From Lasioglossum baleicum (Eukaryota > Arthropoda > Insecta > Hymenoptera > Halictidae): DNA of 64,000 bases. The notes under the pieces are model-generated. The model had not been told where the DNA came from, ran no database searches, and saw only the letters and a list, made by a program, of their open reading frames with translations. Positions 42,101-58,600 of this stretch are shown here, in pieces; position 1 is the first letter of the stretch, and the number at the start of each line of letters is the position of its first letter. The stretch covers positions 357,193 to 421,192 of the forward strand of contig NW_027469193.1 in the NCBI RefSeq assembly GCF_051020765.1, given 5' to 3'. Both the position numbers and the translations under genes were made by a program.

Positions 42101-45100
42101 ACGCATAACGCATAACGCATAACGCATAACGCATAACGCATAACGCATAACGCTTAACGCATAACGCATAACGCATAACGCATAACGCATAACGCATAAC
42201 GCATAACGCATAACGCATAACGCATAACGCATAACGCATAACGCATAACGCATAACGCATAACGCATAACGCATAACGCATAACGCATAACGCATAACGC
42301 ATAACGCATAACGCATAACGCATAACGTATAAACCATAAGGCATAACGCATAACGCATAACGCATAACGCATAACGCATAACGCATAACGCATAACGCAT
42401 AACGCATAACGCATAACGCATAACGCATAACGCATAACGCATAACGCATAACGCATAACGCATAACGCATAACGCATAACGCATAACGCATAACGCATAA
42501 CGCATAACGCCTAACGCATAACGCCTAACGCCTAACGCCTAACGCATAACGCATAACGCATAACGCATAACGCATAACGCATAACGCATAACGCATAACG
42601 CATAACGCATAACTCATAACGTATAAACCATAAGGCATAACGCATAACGCATAACGCATAACGCATAACGCATAACGCATAACGCATAACGCATAACGCA
42701 TAACGCATAACGCATAACGCATAACGCATAACGCATAACGCATAACGCATAACGCATAACGCATAACGCATAACGCATAACGCATAACGCATAACGCATA
42801 ACGCATAACGCATAACGCATAACGCATAACGCATAACGCATAACGCATAACGCATAACGCATAACGCATAACGCATAACGCATAACGCATAACGCATAAC
42901 GCATAACGCATAACGCATAACGCATAACGCATAACGCATAACGCATAACGCATAACGCATAACGCATAACGCATAACGCATAACGCATAACGCATAACGC
43001 ATAACGCATAACGCATAACGCATAACGCATAACGCATAACGCATAACGCATAACGCATAACGCATAACGCATAACGCATAACGCATAACGCATTACGCAT
43101 AACGCATAACGCATAACGCATAACGCATAACGCATAACGCATAACGCATAACGTATAAACCATAAGGCATAACGCATAACGCATAACGCATAACGCATAA
43201 CGCATAACGCATAACGCATAACGCATAACGCATAACGCATAACGCATAACGCATAACGCATAACGCATAACGCATAACGCATAACGCATAACGCATAACG
43301 CATAACGCATAACGCATTACGCATAACGCATAACGCATAACGCATAACGCATAACGCATAACGCATAACGCATAACGTATAAACCATAAGGCATAACGCA
43401 TAACGCATAACGCATAACGCATAACGCATAACGCATAACGCATAACGCATAACGCATAACGCATAACGCATAACGCATAACGCATAACGCATAACGCATA
43501 ACGCATAACGCATAACGCATAACGCATAACGCATAACGCATAACGCATAACGCATAACGCATAACGCATAACGCATAACGCATAACGCCTAACGCATAAC
43601 GCCTAACGCCTAACGCCTAACGCATAACGCATAACGCATAACGCATAACGCATAACGCATAACGCATAACGCATAACGCATAACGCATAACGCATAACTC
43701 ATAACGTATAAACCATAAGGCATAACGCATAACGCATAACGCATAACGCATAACGCATAACGCATAACGCATAACGCATAACGCATAACGCATAACGCAT
43801 AACGCATAACGCATAACGCATAACGCATAACGCATAACGCATAACGCATAACGCATAACGCATAACGCATAACGCATAACGCATAACGCATAACGCATAA
43901 CGCATAACGCATAACGCATAACGCATAACGCATAACGCATAACGCATAACGCATAACGCATAACGCATAACGCATAACGCATAACGCATAACGCATAACG
44001 CATAACGCATAACGCATAACGCATAACGCATAACGCATAACGCATAACGCATAACGCATAACGCATAACGCATAACGCATAACGCATAACGCTTAACGCA
44101 TAACGCATAACGCATAACGCATAACGCATAACGCATAACGCATAACGCATAACGCATAACGCATAACGCATAACGCATAACGCATAACGCATAACGCATA
44201 ACGCATAACGCATAACGCATAACGCATAACGCATAACGCATAACGCATAACGCATAACGCATAACGTATAAACCATAAGGCATAACGCATAACGCATAAC
44301 GCATAACGCATAACGCATAACGCATAACGCATAACGCATAACGCATAACGCATAACGCATAACGCATAACGCATAACGCATAACGCATAACGCATAACGC
44401 ATAACGCATAACGCATAACGCATAACGCATAACGCATAACGCATAACGCATAACGCCTAACGCATAACGCCTAACGCCTAACGCCTAACGCATAACGCAT
44501 AACGCATAACGCATAACGCATAACGCATAACGCATAACGCATAACGCATAACGCATAACTCATAACGTATAAACCATAAGGCATAACGCATAACGCATAA
44601 CGCATAACGCATAACGCATAACGCATAACGCATAACGCATAACGCATAACGCATAACGCATAACGCATAACGCATAACGCATAACGCATAACGCATAACG
44701 CATAACGCATAACGCATAACGCATAACGCATAACGCATAACGCATAACGCATAACGCATAACGCATAACGCATAACGCATAACGCATAACGCATAACGCA
44801 TAACGCATAACGCATAACGCATAACGCATAACGCATAACGCATAACGCATAACGCATAACGCATAACGCATAACGCATAACGCATAACGCATAACGCATA
44901 ACGCATAACGCATAACGCATAACGCATAACGCATAACCCATTGCGCATAACGCTTAACGCATAACGCATAACGCATAACGCATAACGCATAACGCATAAC
45001 CCATTGCGCATAACGCTTAACACGTAACGCAAAACTCATAACGCATAACGCATAACGCATAACGTATAAACCATAAGGCATAACGCATAACGCATAACGC

Positions 45101-48100
45101 ATAACGCATAACGCATAACGCATAACGCATAACTCATAACGTATAAACCATAAGGCATAACGCTTAGCCCATAACGCATAACGCATAACGCATAACGCAT
45201 AACGCATAACGCATAACGCATAACGCATAACGCATAACGCATAACGCATAACGCATAACGCATAACGCATAACGCTTAACGAATAACGCATAACGCATAA
45301 CGCATAACGCATAACGCATAACGCATAACGCATAACGCATAACGCATAACGCATAACGCATAACGCATTACGCATAACGCATAACGCATTACGCATAACG
45401 CATAACGCATAACGCATAACGCATAACGCATAACGCATAACCCATTGCGCATAACGCTTAACACGTAACGCAAAACTCATAACGCATAACGCATAACGCA
45501 TAACGTATAAACCATAAGGCATAACGCATAACGCATAACGCATAACGCATAACGCATAACGCATAACGCATAACGCATAACGCATAACGCATAACGCATA
45601 ACGCATAACGCATAACGCATAACGCATAACGCATAACGCATAACGCATAACGCATAACGCATAACGCATAACGCATAACGCATAACGCATAACGCATAAC
45701 GCATAACGCATAACGCATAACGCATAACGCATAACGCATAACGCATAACGCATAACGCATAACGCATAACGCATAACGCATAACGCATAACGCATAACGC
45801 ATAACGCATAACGCATAACGCATAACGCATAACGCATAACGCATAACGCTTAACGCATAACGCATAACGCATAACGCATAACGCATAACGCATAACGCAT
45901 AACGCATAACGCATAACGCATAACGCATAACGCATAACGCATAACGCATAACGCATAACGCATAACGCATAACGCATAACGCATTACGCATAACGCATAA
46001 CGCATAACGCATAACGCATAACGCATAACGCATAACGCATAACGTATAAACCATAAGGCATAACGCATAACGCATAACGCATAACGCATAACGCATAACG
46101 CATAACGCATAACGCATAACGCATAACGCATAACGCATAACGCATAACGCATAACGCATAACGCATAACGCATAACGCATAACGCATAACGCATAACGCA
46201 TAACGCATAACGCATAACGCATAACGCATAACGCATAACGCATAACGCATAACGCATAACGCCTAACGCATAACGCCTAACGCCTAACGCCTAACGCATA
46301 ACGCATAACGCATAACGCATAACGCATAACGCATAACGCATAACGCATAACGCATAACGCATAACGCATAACTCATAACGTATAAACCATAAGGCATAAC
46401 GCATAACGCATAACGCATAACGCATAACGCATAACGCATAACGCATAACGCATAACGCATAACGCATAACGCATAACGCATAACGCATAACGCATAACGC
46501 ATAACGCATAACGCATAACGCATAACGCATAACGCATAACGCATAACGCATAACGCATAACGCATAACGCATAACGCATAACGCATAACGCATAACGCAT
46601 AACGCATAACGCATAACGCATAACGCATAACGCATAACGCATAACGCATAACGCATAACGCATAACGCATAACGCATAACGCATAACGCATAACGCATAA
46701 CGCATAACGCATAACGCATAACGCATAACGCATAACGCATAACGCATAACGCATAACGCATAACGCATAACGCATAACGCTTAACGCATAACGCATAACG
46801 CATAACGCATAACGCATAACGCATAACGCATAACGCATAACGCATAACGCATAACGCATAACGCATAACGCATAACGCATAACGCATAACGCATAACGCA
46901 TAACGCATAACGCATAACGCATAACGCATAACGCATAACGCATAACGCATAACGTATAAACCATAAGGCATAACGCATAACGCATAACGCATAACGCATA
47001 ACGCATAACGCATAACGCATAACGCATAACGCATAACGCATAACGCATAACGCATAACGCATAACGCATAACGCATAACGCATAACGCATAACGCATAAC
47101 GCATAACGCATAACGCATAACGCATAACGCATAACGCCTAACGCATAACGCCTAACGCCTAACGCCTAACGCATAACGCATAACGCATAACGCATAACGC
47201 ATAACGCATAACGCATAACGCATAACGCATAACGCATAACTCATAACGTATAAACCATAAGGCATAACGCATAACGCATAACGCATAACGCATAACGCAT
47301 AACGCATAACGCATAACGCATAACGCATAACGCATAACGCATAACGCATAACGCATAACGCATAACGCATAACGCATAACGCATAACGCATAACGCATAA
47401 CGCATAACGCATAACGCATAACGCATAACGCATAACGCATAACGCATAACGCATAACGCATAACGCATAACGCATAACGCATAACGCATAACGCATAACG
47501 CATAACGCATAACGCATAACGCATAACGCATAACGCATAACGCATAACGCATAACGCATAACGCATAACGCATAACGCATAACGCATAACGCATAACGCA
47601 TAACGCATAACGCATAACGCATAACGCATAACGCATAACGCATAACGCATAACGCATAACGCATAACGCATAACGCATAACGCATAACGCATAACGCATA
47701 ACGCATAACGCATAACGCATAACGCATAACGCATAACGCATAACGCATAACGCATAACGCTTAACGCATAACGCATAACGCATAACGCATAACGCATAAC
47801 GCATAACGCATAACGCATAACGCATAACGCATAACGCATAACGCATAACGCATAACGCATAACCCATTGCGCATAACGCTTAACGCATAACGCATAACGC
47901 ATAACGCATAACGCATAACGCATAACCCATTGCGCATAACGCTTAACACGTAACGCAAAACTCATAACGCATAACGCATAACGCATAACGTATAAACCAT
48001 AAGGCATAACGCATAACGCATAACGCATAACGCATAACGCATAACGCATAACGCATAACTCATAACGTATAAACCATAAGGCATAACGCTTAGCCCATAA

Positions 48101-50634
48101 CGCATAACGCATAACGCATAACGCATAACGCATAACGCATAACGCATAACGCATAACGCATAACGCATAACGCATAACGCATAACGCATAACGCTTAACG
48201 CATAACGCATAACGCATAACGCATAACGCATAACGCATAACGCATAACGCATAACGCATAACGCATAACGCATAACGCATAACGCATTACGCATAACGCA
48301 TAACGCATTACGCATAACGCATAACGCATAACGCATAACGCATAACGCATAACGCATAACGCATAACGCATAACGCATAACGCATAACCCATTGCGCATA
48401 ACGCTTAACACGTAACGCAAAACTCATAACGCATAACGCATAACGCATAACGTATAAACCATAAGGCATAACGCATAACGCATAACGCATAACGCATAAC
48501 GCATAACGCATAACGCATAACGCATAACGCATAACGCATAACGCATAACGCATAACGCATAACGCATAACGCATAACGCATAACGCATAACGCATAACGC
48601 ATAACGCATAACGCATAACGCATAACGCATAACGCATAACGCATAACGCATAACGCATAACGCATAACGCATAACGCATAACGCATAACGCATAACGCAT
48701 AACGCATAACGCATAACGCATAACGCATAACGCATAACGCATAACGCATAACGCATAACGCATAACGCATAACGCTTAACGCATAACGCATAACGCATAA
48801 CGCATAACGCATAACGCATAACGCATAACGCATAACGCATAACGCATAACGCATAACGCATAACGCATAACGCATAACGCATAACGCATTACGCATAACG
48901 CATAACGCATAACGCATAACGCATAACGCATAACGCATAACGCATAACGTATAAACCATAAGGCATAACGCATAACGCATAACGCATAACGCATAACGCA
49001 TAACGCATAACGCATAACGCATAACGCATAACGCATAACGCATAACGCATAACGCATAACGCATAACGCATAACGCATAACGCATAACGCATAACGCATA
49101 ACGCATAACGCATAACGCATAACGCATAACGCATAACGCATAACGCATAACGCATAACGCATAACGCATAACGCATAACGCCTAACGCATAACGCCTAAC
49201 GCCTAACGCCTAACGCATAACGCATAACGCATAACGCATAACGCATAACGCATAACGCATAACGCATAACTCATAACGTATAAACCATAAGGCATAACGC
49301 ATAACGCATAACGCATAACGCATAACGCATAACGCATAACGCATAACGCATAACGCATAACGCATAACGCATAACGCATAACGCATAACGCATAACGCAT
49401 AACGCATAACGCATAACGCATAACGCATAACGCATAACGCATAACGCATAACGCATAACGCATAACGCATAACGCATAACGCATAACGCATAACGCATAA
49501 CGCATAACGCATAACGCATAACGCATAACGCATAACGCATAACGCATAACGCATAACGCATAACGCATAACGCATAACGCATAACGCATAACGCATAACG
49601 CATAACGCATAACGCATAACGCATAACGCATAACGCATAACGCATAACGCATAACGCATAACGCATAACGCATAACGCATAACGCATAACGCTTAACGCA
49701 TAACGCATAACGCATAACGCATAACGCATAACGCATAACGCATAACGCATAACGCATAACGCATAACGCATAACGCATAACGCATAACGCATTACGCATA
49801 ACGCATAACGCATAACGCATAACGCATAACGCATAACGCATAACGCATAACTCATAACGCATAACGCATAACGCATAACTCATAACGCATAACGCATAAC
49901 GCATAACGCATAACGCATAACGCATAACGCATAACGCATAACGCATAACGCATAACGCATAACCCATTGCGCATAACGCTTAACACGTAACGCAAAACTC
50001 ATAACGCATAACGCATAACGCATAACGTATAATCCATAAGGCATAACGCATAACGCATAACGCATAACGCATAACGCATAACGCATAACGCATAACGCAT
50101 AACGCATAACGCATAACGCATAACGCATAACGCATAACGCATAACGCATAACGCATAACGCATAACGCATAACGCATAACGCATAACGCATAACGCATAA
50201 CGCATAACGCATAACGCATAACGCATAACGCATAACGCAAAACGCATAACGCATAACGCATAACGCATAACGCATAACGCATAACGCATAACGCATAACG
50301 CATAACGCATAACGCATAACGTATAAACCATAAGGCATAACGCATAACGCATAACGCATAACGCATAACGCATAACGCATAACGCATAACGCATAACGCA
50401 TAACGCATAACGCATAACGCATAACGCATAACGCATAACGCATAACGCATAACGCATAACGCATAACGCATAACGCATAACGCATAACGCATAACGCATA
50501 ACGCATAACGCATAACGCATAACGCATAACGCATAACGCATAACGCATAACGCATAACGCATAACGCATAACGCATAACGCATAACGCATAACGCATAAC
50601 GCCTAACGCATAACGCCTAACGCCTAACGCCTAA
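39141..50634. repeat. Satellite domain marked by ten CGCCTAA clusters
   Basis: Each cluster is CGCCTAA, one consensus unit, then three CGCCTAA (35 bp). Starts are at 39,141, 40,009, 41,619, 42,508, 43,586, 44,454, 46,260, 47,135, 49,179 and 50,600. Intervals are 868, 1,610, 889, 1,078, 868, 1,806, 875, 2,044 and 1,421 bp, so short and long intervals alternate and all are multiples of 7. The cluster was not seen elsewhere. Most cassettes here are the CACGTAA form or the minimal CGTATAA-ACCATAA-GGCATAA trio. Confidence 0.9.
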
Positions 50635-53600
50635 CGCATAACGCATAACGCATAACGCATAACGCAGAACGCATAACGCATAACGCATAACGCATAACGC
50701 ATAACGCATAACTCATAACGTATAAACCATAAGGCATAACGCATAACGCATAACGCATAACGCATAACGCATAACGCATAACGCATAACGCATAACGCAT
50801 AACGCATAACGCATAACGCATAACGCATAACGCATAACGCATAACGCATAACGCATAACGCATAACGCATAACGCATAACGCATAACGCATAACGCATAA
50901 CGCATAACGCATAACGCATAACGCATAACGCATAACGCATAACGCATAACGCATAACGCATAACGCATAACGCATAACGCATAACGCATAACGCATAACG
51001 CATAACGCATAACGCATAACGCATAACGCATAACGCATAACGCATAACGCATAACGCATAACGCATAACGCATAACGCGTAACGCAAAACTCATAACGCG
51101 TAACGCATAACGCATAACGTATAAACCATAAGGCATAACGCTTAGCCCATAACGCATAACGCATAACGCATAACGCATAACGCATAACGCATAACGCATA
51201 ACTCATAACGTATAAACCATAAGGCATAACGCATAACGCATAACGCATAACGCTTAACGCATAACGCATAACGCATAACGCATAACGCATAACGCATAAC
51301 GCATAACGCATAACGCATAACGCATAACGCATAACGCATAACGCATAACGCATAACGCATAACGCATAACGCATAACGCATAACGCATAACGCATAACGC
51401 ATAACGCATAACGCATAACGCATAACGCATAACGCATAACGCATAACGCATAACGCATAACGCATAACGCATAACGCATAACGCATAACGCATAACGCAT
51501 AACGCATAACGCATAACGCATAACGCATAACGCTTAACGCATAACGCATAACGCATAACGCATAACGCATAACGCATAACGCATAACGCATAACGCATAA
51601 CGCATAACGCATAACGCATAACGCATAACGCATAACGCATAACGCATTACGCATAACGCATAACGCATAACGCATAACGCATAACGCATAACGCATAACG
51701 CATAACTCATAACGCATAACGCATAACGCATAACTCATAACGCATAACGCATAACGCATAACGCATAACGCATAACGCATAACGCATAACGCATAACGCA
51801 TAACCCATTGCGCATAACGCTTAACGCGTAACGCAAAACTCATAACGCGTAACGCATAACGCATAACGTATAAACCATAAGGCATAACGCTTAGCCCATA
51901 ACGCATAACGCATAACGCATAACGCATAACGCATAACGCATAACGCATAACGCATAACGCATAACGCATAACGCATAACGCATAACGCATAACGCATAAC
52001 GCATAACGCATAACGCATAACGCATAACGCATAACGCATAACGCATAACGCATAACGCATAACGCATAACGCATAACGCATAACGCATAACGCATAACCC
52101 ATTGCGCATAACGCTTAACGCGTAACGCAAAACTCATAACGCGTAACGCATAACGCATAACGTATAAACCATAAGGCATAACGCTTAGCCCATAACGCAT
52201 AACGCATAACGCATAACGCATAACGCATAACGCATAACGCATAACGCATAACGCATAACGCATAACACATAACGCATAACGTATAAACCATAAGGCATAA
52301 CGCTTAGCCCATAACGCATAACGCATAACGCATAACGCATAACGCATTACGCATAACGCATAACGCATAACGCATAACGCATAACGCATAACGCATAACG
52401 CATAACGCATAACGCATAACGCATAACTCATAACGCATAACGCATAACGCATAACTCATAACGCATAACGCATAACGTATAAACCATAAGGCATAACGCT
52501 TAGCCCATAACGCATAACGCATAACGCATAACGCATAACGCATAACGCATAACGCATAACGCATAACGCATAACGCATAACGCATAACGCATAACGCATA
52601 ACGCATAACGCATAACGCATAACGCATAACGCATAACGCATAACGCATAACGCATAACGCATAACGCATAACGCATAACGCATAACGCATAACGCATAAC
52701 GCATAACGCATAACGCATAACGCATAACGCATAACGCATAACGCATAACGCATAACGCATAACGCATAACGCATAACGCATAACGCATAACGCATAACGC
52801 ATAACGCATAACGCATAACGCATAACGCATAACGCATAACGCATAACGCATAACGCATAACGCATAACGCATAACGCATAACGCATAACGCATAACGCAT
52901 AACGCATAACGCATAACGCATAACGCATAACGCATAACGCATAACGCATAACGCATAACGCATAACGCATAACGCATAACGCATAACGCATAACGCATAA
53001 CGCATAACGCATAACGCATAACGCATAACGCATAACGCATAACGCATAACGCATAACGCATAACGCATAACGCATAACGCATAACGCATAACGCATAACG
53101 CATAACGCATAACGCATAACGCATAACGCATAACGCATAACGCATAACGCATAACGCATAACTCATAACGCATAACGCATAACGCATAACGCATAACGCA
53201 TAACGCATAACGCATAACGCATAACGCATAACGCATAACGCATAACGCATAACGCATAACGCATAACGCTTAACGCATAACGCATAACGCATAACGCATA
53301 ACGCATAACGCATAACGGATAACGCTTGACGCATAACGCATAACGCATAACGCTTAACGCATAACGCATAACGCATAACGCATAACGCATAACGCATAAC
53401 GCATAACGCATAACGCATAACGCATAACGCATAACGCATAACGCATAACGCATAACGCATAACGCATAACGCATAACGCATAACGCATAACGCATAACGC
53501 ATAACGCATAACGCATAACGCATAACGCATAACGCATAACGCATAACGCATAACGCATAACGCATAACGCATAACGCATAACGCATAACGCATAACGCAT

Positions 53601-56600
53601 AACGCATAACGCATAACGCATAACGCATAACGCATAACGCATAACGCATAACGCATAACGCATAACGCATAACGCATAACGCATAACGCATAACGCATAA
53701 CGCATAACGCATAACGCATAACGCATAACGCATAACGCATAACGCATAACGCATAACGCATAACGCATAACGCATAACGCTTAACGCATAACGCATAACG
53801 CATAACGCATAACGCATAACGCATAACGCATAACGCATAACGCATAACGCATAACGCATAACGCATAACGCATAACGCATAACGCATAACGCATAACGCA
53901 TAACGCATAACGCATAACGCATAACGCATAACGTATAACGCATAACGCATAACGCATAACGCATAACGCATAACGCATAACGCATAACGCATAACGCATA
54001 ACGCATAACGCATAACGCATAACGCATAACGCATAACGCATAACGCATAACGCATAACGCATAACGCATAACGCATAACGCATAACGCATAACGCATAAC
54101 GCATAACGCATAACGCATAACGCATAACGCATAACGCATAACGCATAACGCATAACGCATAACGCATAACGCATAACGCATAACGCATAACGCATAACGC
54201 ATAACGCATAACGCATAACGCATAACGAATAACGCATAACGCATAACGCATAACGTATAAACCATAAGGCATAACGCTTAGCCCATAACGCAAAACTCAT
54301 AACGCGTAACGCATAACGCATAACGTATAAACCATAAGGCATAACGCTTAGCCCATAACGCATAACGCATAACGCATAACGCATAACGCATAACGCATAA
54401 CGCATAACGCATAACGCATAACGCATAACGCATAACGCATAACGCATAACGCATAACGCATAACGCATAACGCATAACGCATAACGCATAACGCATAACG
54501 CATAACGCATAACGCATAACGCATAACGCATAACGCATAACGCATAACCCATTGCGCATAACGCTTAACGCGTAACGCAAAACTCATAACGCGTAACGCA
54601 TAACGCATAACGTATAAACCATAAGGCATAACGCTTAGCCCATAACGCATAACGCATAACGCATAACGCATAACGCATAACGCATAACGCATAACGCATA
54701 ACGCATAACGCATAACGCATAACGCATAACGCATAACGCATAACGCATAACGCATAACGCATAACGCATAACACATAACGCATAACGCATAACGCATAAC
54801 GCATAACTCATAACGTATAAACCATAAGGCATAACGCTTAGCCCATAACGCATAACGCATAACGCATAACGCATAACGCATTACGCATAACGCATAACGC
54901 ATAACGCATAACGCATAACGCATAACGCATAACGCATAACGCATAACGCATAACGCATAACGCATAACGCATAACGCATAACGCATAACTCATAACGCAT
55001 AACGCATAACGCATAACTCATAACGCATAACGCATAACGTATAAACCATAAGGCATAACGCTTAGCCCATAACGCATAACGCATAACGCATAACGCATAA
55101 CGCATAACGCATAACGCATAACGCATAACGCATAACGCATAACGCATAACGCATAACGTATAACGCATAACGCATAACGCATAACGCATAACGCATAACG
55201 CATAACGCATAACGCATAACGCATAACGCATAACGCATAACGCTTAACGCATAACGCATAACGCATAACGCATAACGCATAACGCATAACGCATAACGCA
55301 TAACGCATAACGCATAACGCATAACGCATAACGCATAACGCATAACGCATAACGCATAACGCATAACGCATAACGCATAACGCATAACGCATAACGCATA
55401 ACGCATAACGCATAACGCATAACGCATAACGCATAACGCATAACGCATAACGCATAACGCATAACGCATAACGCATAACGCATAACGCATAACGCATAAC
55501 GCATAACGCATAACGCATAACGCATAACGCATAACGCATAACGCATAACGCATAACGCATAACGCATAACGCATAACGCATAACGCATAACGAATAACGC
55601 ATAACGCATAACGCATAACGTATAAACCATAAGGCATAACGCTTAGCCCATAACGCAAAACTCATAACGCGTAACGCATAACGCATAACGTATAAACCAT
55701 AAGGCATAACGCTTAGCCCATAACGCATAACGCATAACGCATAACGCATAACGCATAACGCATAACGCATAACGCATAACGCATAACGCATAACGCATAA
55801 CGCATAACGCATAACGCATAACGCATAACGCATAACGCATAACGCATAACGCATAACGCATAACGCATAACGCATAACCCATTGCGCATAACGCTTAACG
55901 CGTAACGCAAAACTCATAACGCGTAACGCATAACGCATAACGTATAAACCATAAGGCATAACGCTTAGCCCATAACGCATAACGCATAACGCATAACGCA
56001 TAACGCATAACGCATAACGCATAACGCATAACGCATAACGCATAACGCATAACGCATAACGCATAACGCATAACGCATAACACATAACGCATAACGCATA
56101 ACGCATAACGCATAACTCATAACGTATAAACCATAAGGCATAACGCTTAGCCCATAACGCATAACGCATAACGCATAACGCATAACGCATTACGCATAAC
56201 GCATAACGCATAACGCATAACGCATAACGCATAACGCATAACGCATAACGCATAACGCATAACTCATAACGCATAACGCATAACGCATAACTCATAACGC
56301 ATAACGCATAACGTATAAACCATAAGGCATAACGCTTAGCCCATAACGCATAACGCATAACGCATAACGCATAACGCATAACGCATAACGCATAACGCAT
56401 AACGCATAACGCATAACGCATAACGCATAACGCATAACGTATAACGCATAACGCATAACGCATAACGCATAACGCATAACGCATAACGCATAACGCATAA
56501 CGCATAACGCATAACGCATAACGCTTAACGCATAACGCATAACGCATAACGCATAACGCATAACGCATAACGCATAACGCATAACGCATAACGCATAACG

Positions 56601-58600
56601 CATAACGCATAACGCATAACGCATAACGCATAACGCATAACGCATAACGCATAACGCATAACGCATAACGCATAACGCATAACGCATAACGCATAACGCA
56701 TAACGCATAACGCATAACGCATAACGCATAACGCATAACGCATAACGCATAACGCATAACGCATAACGCATAACGCATAACGCATAACGCATAACGCATA
56801 ACGCATAACGCATAACGCATAACGCATAACGCATAACGCATAACGCATAACGCATAACGCATAACGCATAACGCATAACGCATAACGCATAACGCATAAC
56901 GCATAACGCATAACGCATAACGCATAACGCTTAGCCCATAACGCATAACGCATAACGCATAACGCATAACGCATAACGCATAACGCATAACGCATAACTC
57001 ATAACGTATAAACCATAAGGCATAACGCTTAGCCCATAACGCATAACGCATAACGCATAACGCATAACGCATAACGCATAACGCATAACGCATAACGCAT
57101 AACGCATAACGCATAACGCATAACGCATAACGCATAACGCATAACGCATAACGCATAACGCATAACGCATAACGCATAACGCATAACGCATAACGCATAA
57201 CGCATAACGCATAACGCATAACGCATAACGCATAACGCATAACGCATAACGCATAACGCATAACGCATAACGCATAACGCATAACGCATAACGCATAACG
57301 CATAACGCATAACGCATAACGCATAACGCATAACGCATAACGCATAACCCATTGCGCATAACGCTTAACGCGTAACGCAAAACTCATAACGCGTAACGCA
57401 TAACGCATAACGTATAAACCATAAGGCATAACGCTTAGCCCATAACGCATAACGCATAACGCATAACGCATAACGCATAACGCATAACGCATAACGCATA
57501 ACGCATAACGCATAACGCATAACTCATAACGTATAAACCATAAGGCATAACGCTTAGCCCATAACGCATAACGCATAACGCATAACGCATAACGCATAAC
57601 GCATAACGCATAACGCATAACGCATAACGCATAACGCATAACGCATAACGCATAACGCATAACGTATAACGCATAACGCATAACGCATAACGCATAACGC
57701 ATAACGCATAACGCATAACGCATAACGCATAACGCATAACGCATAACGCATAACGCATAACGCTTAACGCATAACGCATAACGCATAACGCATAACTCAT
57801 AACGTATAAACCATAAGGCATAACGCTTAGCCCATAACGCATAACGCATGACGCATAACGCATAACGCATAACGCATAACGCATAACGCATAACGCATAA
57901 CGCATAACGCATAACGCATAACGCATAACGCATAACGCATAACGCATAACGCATAACGCATAACGCATAACGCATAACGCATAACGCATAACGCATAACG
58001 CATAAAGCATAACGCATAACGCATAACGCATAACGCATAACGCATAACGCATAACGCATAACGCATAACGCATAACGCATAACGCATAACGCTTAACGCA
58101 TAACGCATAACGCATAACGCATAACGCATAACGCATAACGCATAACGCATAACGCATAACGCATAACGCATAACGCATAACGCATAACGCATAACGCATT
58201 ACGCATAACGCATAACGCATAACGCATAACGCATAACGCATAACGCATAACGCATAACGCATAACTCATAACGCATAACGCATAACGCATAACTCATAAC
58301 GCATAACGCATAACGCATAACGCATAACGCATAACGCATAACGCATAACGCATAACCCATTGCGCATAACGCTTAACGCGTAACGCAAAACTCATAACGC
58401 GTAACGCATAACGCATAACGTATAAACCATAAGGCATAACGCTTAGCCCATAACGCATAACGCATAACGCATAACGCATAACGCATAACGCATAACGCAT
58501 AACGCATAACGCATAACGCATAACGCATAACGCATAACGCATAACGCATAACGCATAACCCATTGCGCATAACGCTTAACGCGAAACGCAAAACTCATAA
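50635..58600. repeat. Satellite domain with mixed, recombined cassettes
   Basis: Full cassettes return (51,805; about 52,098; 54,548; 55,878; 57,350; 58,356). One copy at about 51,080 lacks CCCATTG. The CGGATAA-CGCTTGA pair reappears at 53,316. A segment with the private CGAATAA unit at 54,226 is repeated at 55,591 (offset 1,365, 195 units). In both copies a cassette end (CGCTTAG-CCCATAA) is fused directly to the CGCAAAA-CTCATAA-CGCGTAA middle of another cassette, near 54,285 and 55,650. Confidence 0.75.
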
